Below are positions 44,601 through 53,600 of a stretch of 64,000 bases of DNA, in pieces. Numbering within the stretch: position 1 is the first letter of the stretch; each line of letters starts with the position of its first letter. A program made the position numbers and the translations under genes. This DNA comes from Metellina segmentata (Eukaryota > Arthropoda > Arachnida > Araneae > Tetragnathidae), in NCBI GenBank assembly GCA_947359465.1, contig OX375880.1, forward strand, positions 13,958,120-14,022,119, read 5' to 3'. The notes beneath the pieces are model-generated. The model made no database searches. It had not been told where the DNA came from and saw nothing but the letters and a program-made list of their open reading frames with translations.

Positions 44601-47600
44601 TCTAAAGTCGGCACAAGGCAATTGTCCTTGACTAATGCCATGCACTGATTGGACACTTGGTATCCCTCCATGTGAACTTGGTTGTTAGAATCGCCTGCAA
44701 GGAATGAGATGTTATCAAATCTTCCCTGGCTTTAAACTGTCAGGATAAACACAATTCTTAATTTACTTGAGGTAATTATTTAAATTTCAGTATGAAATGT
44801 CCACGCTTCCATCAAAGATGAGTTTCATGTGACTGAACTGGGTGGATTTTAACTTCTTAAAAACAGTTAACTTCAGAATGATAAAACAGTCATTTTAGAC
44901 CTCCGAGGAGCACACACATATATCCATTCTGCAGCCATCCCTGCACATCGAACCAATTTAAACCTTTTTAATTTTTCCTGAAATTTCAACCAACAGATGT
45001 GATTATTTAGTCATTAAATATGATGTAGGGCCAAAGCAAAAAGCTCTACACTGCTCTTGAATCTCGTGAGAGGATTAATAATACAACTTTATTAAAAATA
45101 AAGACACAAACGAATATTGCAATGACCAGAAACATGATCTTGGCACCTGCACCAACTGCTCCTTATTCATTTGTAAAATATTACTGTCATAGGGGAAACT
45201 CAATTGCAACTACATATCACATCAAGAAACTCTGCTATATACTGTTGTGATTTGTTTTAGTAAGATTTTTCCCAGAGAAGATTAACTGGTATTCCATTGC
45301 ATTTAGTATGTTTTGCAAAAACAATTACTCTTCCAAACCCTTCCGAGTAAAACTAGATTTGTTTTCCAAATTCTTTCATGGGCAGCATTTCAAACTTAAT
45401 ACAGGATGCTGTTGTTCAAAAACATAAAGTTACCCATTTGCAAATATTTTAAAGGCACTTACACTGACAAGCCAAAACATTATGACCATCCCCACATTTT
45501 TCGATGAACTCGTCTGGATGACGTGGAGTGCACGTGATTAAGTGAGAATGGTATTTAATGCTGCTGGATAAGGTAAGTAATCATTCTTGCACTTATTTTT
45601 GGGAGTGATGGGAAAGGCTGCTGATCTAAGCGAATTTGATAGAGGCCAGATCGTAATGGCCAGAAGACTCGGAACGAGTATCACAGAAACTGCATGACTG
45701 GTAGGTTGTTCACGATCTGCCGTTGTTAGTATTCATGCAAGGTGAATAAATGATGGTGACACCAGCAGTAGACGCCAAGATGTTGGTCATCCATGCGTCA
45801 TCAAAGAAAAAGGACGTCGGAGACTGTCCCGCTTGGTAAAGCAAAATCGGCGCGATACAGTGGCTCAGCTGACAGCCCAATACAATACAGGTCAAAGCGC
45901 AAGTGTTTCGGAATACATAGTTCAGTGGACACTGTTGGATATGGGACTGTGCAGCAGACGTCCCACTTGTGTGCCTCTGTTGACCAAGCGTCATCGTCAA
46001 CTATGCCTACAGTGGGCCCTGGAACATCAAGACTTGACAACACATGAGTGGAAGAGAGTTGCCTGGTCAGATGAATCCAGATTTCTCATTCATCACATCG
46101 ATTGTCGTGTCAGGATATGCCGTCTGCCAGGCTAACAGTTGCTCCCCTCTTGTACAGCAGGTCATACACAGGCTGATGGTGGTGGTATTATGCTTTAGAG
46201 GCCAGACTCTGAGACCAGTAGTTGTGGTAGAACAGACCATGAACGCTGCGAATTATCTGAACATCATTGCGGATCAGTTGCACCCTTACATGGTGTCTGT
46301 CTTCCCAACTGGAAATGGAATCTTCCAGCAGGAGACAAAGCCCCATCTCACAAGGCTTGGATTGTGTTAGAGTGGTTCGAGAAATATACTGATGAATTCC
46401 ACTTAATGTCCTGATCACCTAACTAGCCGGATCTTAATCCGATAGAGCACATTTGGGGTGTCATGGAGCGGCAGCTTAGAGCTCAAACACCACCATGTCC
46501 GAATATCTCAACTTTGCGTGACCGCTGCTTAGACATTTGGTACAACCTGTCTCCAGTCATGTACCAAGAACTTGTGGCATCTATGCCCAGGCAAGTTGCA
46601 GCTGTTTTGCAGGCCAAAGGAGGCGCAATGCATTATTGAGTAGGTGGTCATAATGTTTTGGCTCTGCAGTGTTATAGTGAGAGAAAATGTCTCGAGCACT
46701 TATTCTATGTTGGTATTTTCCAGAACTGTAAAGTCTGGAATTTATCTTATCTTCCTACATCAAGAATTAAGAGAGATCTTAAACTAATATCTAAGCATGA
46801 ATGAATATTTTAAAGTTGATCGATATTTAAGTTTGGTATATTGGATTTGAAAATTATATAAAAAGTATTTTGTTTACAACCAAATGGTTCAATATAAGTC
46901 TGATTAAGAGTTGGCCAGCATCTAAATCAACAAAACTAATTAATTTAGAACACTAGATTTTACTAGAGATTAGATTGTAGCTCTTTTGCATACTAAATTT
47001 GACATGTATTAACGTGTGATTACAAAAGCATTTTATCAACTCTAAATAGAAAAACAAACAAAAATTTTTGGCAAAAATAACTTACCTGTGAAACATATAG
47101 TGACAAATTTAGAACCAAAATATCCATCAGGAGATAGTCTACATGCATTTGGGTGACAATTTTGAAAATGACCAGCCATGATGCATTCTTGGGCGCTTAA
47201 GAAATGAGAATTCTGAAAACATTTATGATAAATCATTTCCCAATTTAAACAAGGTTTACATCATACGTAGATTAAATGAAGCAGGCAGCTCTTGGTGTAA
47301 GACCAAAGCTAATTTTTGAAACAGATGTTTGTTACTAAACTTTAATTTTAAATATCGCTAATGAATGTTAGAAGGATTTTGTTGACGATTATCGTATACA
47401 TTACTCTTTACCATTGCTATTTTTTCTGCAGTATTTACATAAATTAAAATTTTATATAAACTTTAATTTTTACAAGCATTTTGATTAGAAATTTTATTCA
47501 AAGATCCTAAAAACTAAATTCCAAATAATTTCACCATTTTTTAACTTTTGAAACACAACAAAAGCAAATAACATACCCGAGTAATGAAATACTTACAATA

Positions 47601-50600
47601 TTTCTGATATGCTTCACTGTGCCTTTCTGTAAATCTTCTGCAATAAGGTCAGTGAAAATCCAGCCAACTCTCACTAATCCCAATTCTTTGGATATTCTAT
47701 CGACAATCTCAGCTTTCTCGTCAGGAAGAAGCCTCAAAATATCTTGAGAACCATCCTGGAAGATATAAGTATAAACATACATGGTTTAATCTGCAAATTA
47801 AGATGCACCAAACCAGATATAAAGGTGCAGTTCTGCGGTAACCAGTACAGAATTTTAAACATTACAATATTATTCTTAATTGGACATGGAATATTTGGGT
47901 TGGTTGAGTTTTCAGGGTGAAGGGGTCATATTTGGTTATACTGCACCAGACACAATACCAAGTAATAGACATAACAATCAAGGAACGTTTTTATGACACA
48001 GAAGATAGAAATACACCCCAGGCAGGTAATTTGTAATTTTTTAGTTAACGTCGTACTAGAGCAACACAACGGGCTGTTGACGACGGTCCGGGATCAGTGC
48101 CTTAAGGGAAAGATTCGAGGACAACACCTCGTAATTTTGAACCATGGTCAGATGACGAAGAAACACCTGAGCTGGCACCCCACTCTCCAAACTTCCACGC
48201 CAACCCAACATGAGGACTTTTGGCCACGACAGATTTAAGGTGCACCAGCCGCTTCTACACCATACGTTTACAAACATCGATGCCCGAACCCGGATTCAAA
48301 CCAGGAACCTTCCGATATAGAGGCTAACACCTTAACCACTATACTGGTTGGTCGGCACACACCCCAGGCAGGAACCAATGGGCACCTACAAACCACATGT
48401 TGCCAGCGCAGTAGGCATACCTTCTGAGCCTTGATGGCCCCTGAATTATTTGGATAGACAAAGTACGGATTTAACCAGACCGAAGCTAAATCACTAACAC
48501 AATTTGCCTTCATTGCGTGAAGTTGGTCTGAATATCTCATCTCTGGAACAGAAAATAAAAAATAATAAAAACTACCTTTGCTAAAAGGAATGCTCATACT
48601 TATAAGCATCAAAATAAAGCTAACAAGACTTTTAAGTCCAAAAAGGGTCTGAATATTTTGGTAACAATATCACATTCCTAAAACAGCTGGCATGGGTTAG
48701 ATTTTTGGAATTAAATTTTCAGCAATATTGCTCAGCTTTATATAAAGCTGTGGGATTCCATAGCAGAAAATTTGTTTTATAATAATTAGTGAAATGAGAA
48801 AGATACTTAAGCTAACAGTACACAATTATAAGTAAAAATTAAAGTTAGATCCATGATAGCTTATCATTTACAAGCTTAGATCCATTTAATTTTGAGACTG
48901 CCAGAAAACTTTCAGTTTTATACCAATTTTCTACAAGTTGCAAGTGTTGTATGAGGATACTGCTTCTCAAATGGGGATTCCCCTTTCAGTAAATAAATTA
49001 ATTACGACCTTTACCAGGCTACTCTACAAATTTTTAAGACAACATTTTACATTGATTAGAGTAGCTTAACATATGAATGAACATGTAAAGAAACTTTAAT
49101 TGATATGGTTGAATTTCAGACTCGGTAATAACACTTGTAAAAAAAGATTGGTATTGGATGGGACTTCTTAAAATTACCGAACTTGGCGAAGATCATGTTT
49201 CATTGCTTTTGAATGAAATTAAATATACAAATATAAATAGTATAAAATTAATATATGTATATAAATAGTTTTTGTAAAAAATAAGGCTTTTTAAGAATTT
49301 TCAAGGACTTCAAGCAAATATTAAAACTTTTATAATACCAAAATGAAATATCAGGTCTTTTTAAAACTTATGAGAAGCCTACCAGAATAAATAATTCACT
49401 TTCTCACACTTTCAGAGCTAAGTGCAGTTTAAAATCAAAAAGTTTATATCATTACATCAAATAGAGTTGTTAACATGGAATATTCTAAGAGAAGGGACAA
49501 GTCTGACAATGTACACATATTCTCATGATAAATATTAAAATTTGGAAAATATCAAGAATTTTCCATTTAAAACCACATTAAAAAAAATTACAATTTATTA
49601 ATTGCAGAAATGAGCCGGAAGTGTATTTTGTATCATTCACTATATATAAAAACAGTTCATATTATTCATTTGCGAGTTTTTATTGAAAACTACGATATAT
49701 TTTCATATATTACTGATAATACTGCTTCCTCTGTGTAGTCTGGAGATATAAGAAATGCATACCCATATATTTCTGCATACAGTTGTACATTAAGCTATTT
49801 GGCTGGAGACATAAAAAATAAACTCTTAGAGAACTGGGAAACAACTTCACCCATATTGTTAAAGTAAATAACTGACACTTCAATCAGATTACAAAAATAA
49901 ATTAAATGTTTACTTCTTAATCTGTAATGTTAGCCTCAGAAGTACATTTTTAAACACGATTTTTTCCTATTATCTCTACTATGATAAAAGGAAATGTTTG
50001 TCTGTTTGCCGCAAAATCCTGACGATTCTATGGCACTTACAGCAATGAGATTTGGCACACAGGTAGTCCAAATGTTTTGCAATTTTTGGGTCACAGCGAA
50101 TTTTAAAATTCAATCTAGAACATTCTAAAATGAATTTAATTATTATTGTTTTCTTTGGAATGGCAACCGCATAAAGATATGACACTTTCTAAATTTATTT
50201 TTCCTGTTTCCGTTTTGCACAGAAGGATTTACCAGTAGAGGATAAAAAAGAAGTTTCAACTTCAGTTATGTAGTTCTTTTTCTCTTCAGTTATGTAGTTC
50301 TTTTTCTATCTCCTAGGCCGTTAAAGATAGAGAAAAAATTTCAACGGATTTGAAATCTGCGGAAAATTTCACTTTAGATCTATACCTAAAAATATGATTT
50401 TATTTAAATAAATAATTTTAAAATTGAATATACCTTCAACTGATCTGAAATCTGCGAAAATTTTTATACCAGATTAATACCTTACATCACGGGCAATGCC
50501 GGACTAGCCACGCATTGGCTAGTTGATGAAAAAATATATTCCCTTAAAAGACAATTCTTGCTAAATCTATTGTATGGGGAATATTCTCCAAAAGATTATT

Positions 50601-53600
50601 ACAAAGAAATTTATAACTCTAGTCTCCAGCCATTCGCAGAAAGTCCCATCGAAGCAGAAAAAAAAATCAGAAACCAAGCAAAGAACAAGACAAACCTGAG
50701 GTGGTTCGTATATTGCAGTTACTGTGGCTTTAAGCCCCAAAGGCACATCTTTGTGAGGCTCATAGTAACCGTAGAGAAATCCAATTCGCTGATGTCCTGT
50801 ACTCCTCCAGTAGTTCAGAAATCTCTCAACGAGAAAGGCATTTTCAAATACGACATTGTCGACATGTCTGTAAGTCTGTAACGATTATTGCACAACAGAA
50901 AGAATTCAGCAACAAACTTACACGAGATCAGGCAAATACAAAGAGTTTTACAAATACACGAGGTGCTAAAGAAATCGCAGCTTTAAAACTTACAAGAAAC
51001 TGACATTACGTTAGATATTCCGTAATTATAAAATGTAGTGTATTTATTTAACCAAACTTTATTACTAAATGACACACATAGAATTAGTTGCAAATACATT
51101 ATTATTAACTAGCAGAGATGTGCGTAGCATCTGCACTCAAGTTTCTTAATGGCTAATATCTATTGACGGAAAAGTGTGAAAAGGAAAACCTGTACGAATT
51201 CCGTTTGAGGAATGGCTTTTATGACACATTTGAAGTACAGTCCAAAATCCAGTATCCAATACAAAATAGGAATAATCTTTAAAAAAGAAAAAAACCTAAT
51301 ACAATGCAACAAATTTTATTTACAAATCTTCTAATTTTTCTGCGTAGTATTTAATCTGAACATTTCCATTATTTTGCATTGTTTTATCAATTTGGTCCTG
51401 GTTGAATAAGTGAGAAAAAAACTGCCGATTAATAAAAAGTCCAGATTTTGGACAATTCCTGATTTTTGACGTTCGGATTTGGGACTTTGTATTGTAATCG
51501 GACATTCCGCATCGATAGGCAAGTAGCCCTCACAAATTTGACGTAACTAGTGGGTACAATGAAGTATGTCTTACCTGTCTATTCAACGTAAGAGCACTGG
51601 GCTGACACTTTGTGCATATGCCTTGAGGCCAAGGAAGGTGCTCTTTGCATCCACTTTTTATTTTACAGCTTATATTCTCTAAGGCAGCAAACTTTCCTCT
51701 GAGGATAAAACACATAAAAGTTAGAAAATGATTCTATCCTTTACAATACAAATTTAAATGGCACCCTAATGTGTAAAGACAAAACAATGCTGCTGTCATG
51801 ATGAGATACCGATTCAAACATAAATTTAGAAATCTACAATCTCTTTTTTACATATATTCTTCAAGAACGTATCTACTGTGTAAAAATAGAACATGGTGTA
51901 TTGGAATTTGAATCGGTTTAATCGACAGATTATAAAAATGTAAAACATGATTGTCAACACTAAGTAGTTTATGAGAAACAGATCTTCAACATTAAGCGAT
52001 CTCACAACTGCTTATAAAAGTTACAAGTCCTTAAAATGCCTCAACTTCGAAAATATTTAATTTTGAAACTTAATTTTTTTTATATTGTTATTTATGGATA
52101 AACTAAACCCACATACTAAATTTCATGAAAATCCATTACCATACGGCCACAGGTCTTTCCTGATTTCTGCTTAACTTTACATGGAATGACCACTAGATGG
52201 AGTTCTAATTTAAATTATCACACGATACTCAAGTTTAATCATACTGAAATATTGGTAAAAAGAACTTTTATCTGAGATGCTACTGATGCTAAAGCACAAA
52301 GTTTTAACTGCATTGCCCCAAGATATTGCAAGTGGGATGAGAGTTTTACTTGTTGCTTCTTTTCGTAGCATTTTCAAGCCCGAAAATTGTAGCTGGTAGT
52401 TTATTCAGTTATGATTGGGATGAAAATGAATAAAATTTAAAGAATTAGAGAGCTACCTAAACTGAATATGTTTTAGTCCAAACACACGCACTGCAAAAAT
52501 TAATTTACGCACATATAAACCAATAGTTTCTTACTTGTCGATCCCACCCGTAAGCTTCCGGAGATACGAATGAAAGGACATGTGTTTAATATTTTGCTCT
52601 TGCAAGTAAGCTTCACTGTATGTCTGCAAATAAAAAATGTATAGTTAGTTCTGTTAGGAATTTATATTAAAGCAATGAAACTTTGAAAGAGAAAATTGAA
52701 ATTCTTACTTCCACTGGAGCACAGTGAACACATTTTCCCTTTGGTCCATGTTGACACCTGAGAAAGAAAAGAGGAAATTTAAGAAAACGAATTTGCTGCT
52801 GCCGCCTACTGATAACTTAATTCAAATATTTTATCGACACAATCCCACTTACAGCCTTGGGTCTCTTTCTCGTTGGATGTATCCACTTTGCTTATAAAGA
52901 AAGGTGTCAACTAAGTCCTCAGACAGATTGGAAAATGTATTTATATCAACTGACAAGGCCGAATCTCTCCGAGAATTTTCTTGTTTTGTCGCATTGTGTG
53001 AAGATGAAGGTTCACTTTCTGAATTTGGAACAGTGTTAAGTTGGAATGTTATATATACAGTATCACCATGCCTAAAAAGTAAAGAAATATTAATTTAATC
53101 AAAATATGAATGGAATAAAATGTAAAACAGCAAAATATTCTAGTGTTAAGCTTAGAAGAAAGGATCTGTTGCATTAAAATCTAAGTCTTTAAATTCAAAG
53201 CAAAGCACTACAAAATACAGGAAAAATTCTATTGTACGAAAAAATAACAATTTTCCTGCATCTCTACTATTATAAAATGAAGTTTCTGTGTATGCGTGTT
53301 CGCAGTGTCCTGACGAATTTATGGCACTTACAATAATGAAATTTGGTACACAGGTAGTCAGAATGTTTTGCAATTTCATATAGTCCAGCACGAATTTTAA
53401 AATTTAATCTAGAACATTTTAAAATGAATTTAATAGTTTTTTCTCCTTTGTATATTCTTTTCATCTCGCAATCCGGCAAAATACCAGAATTTAGCTCTTT
53501 CTACCATGACGTCACGTTACAATCGACGTCAGCCTTCGAAACCATGCCAAGTATTTTCACCTTCCGCTCTCAATTAAATGGGAATGCGTAGTCTCCACTC

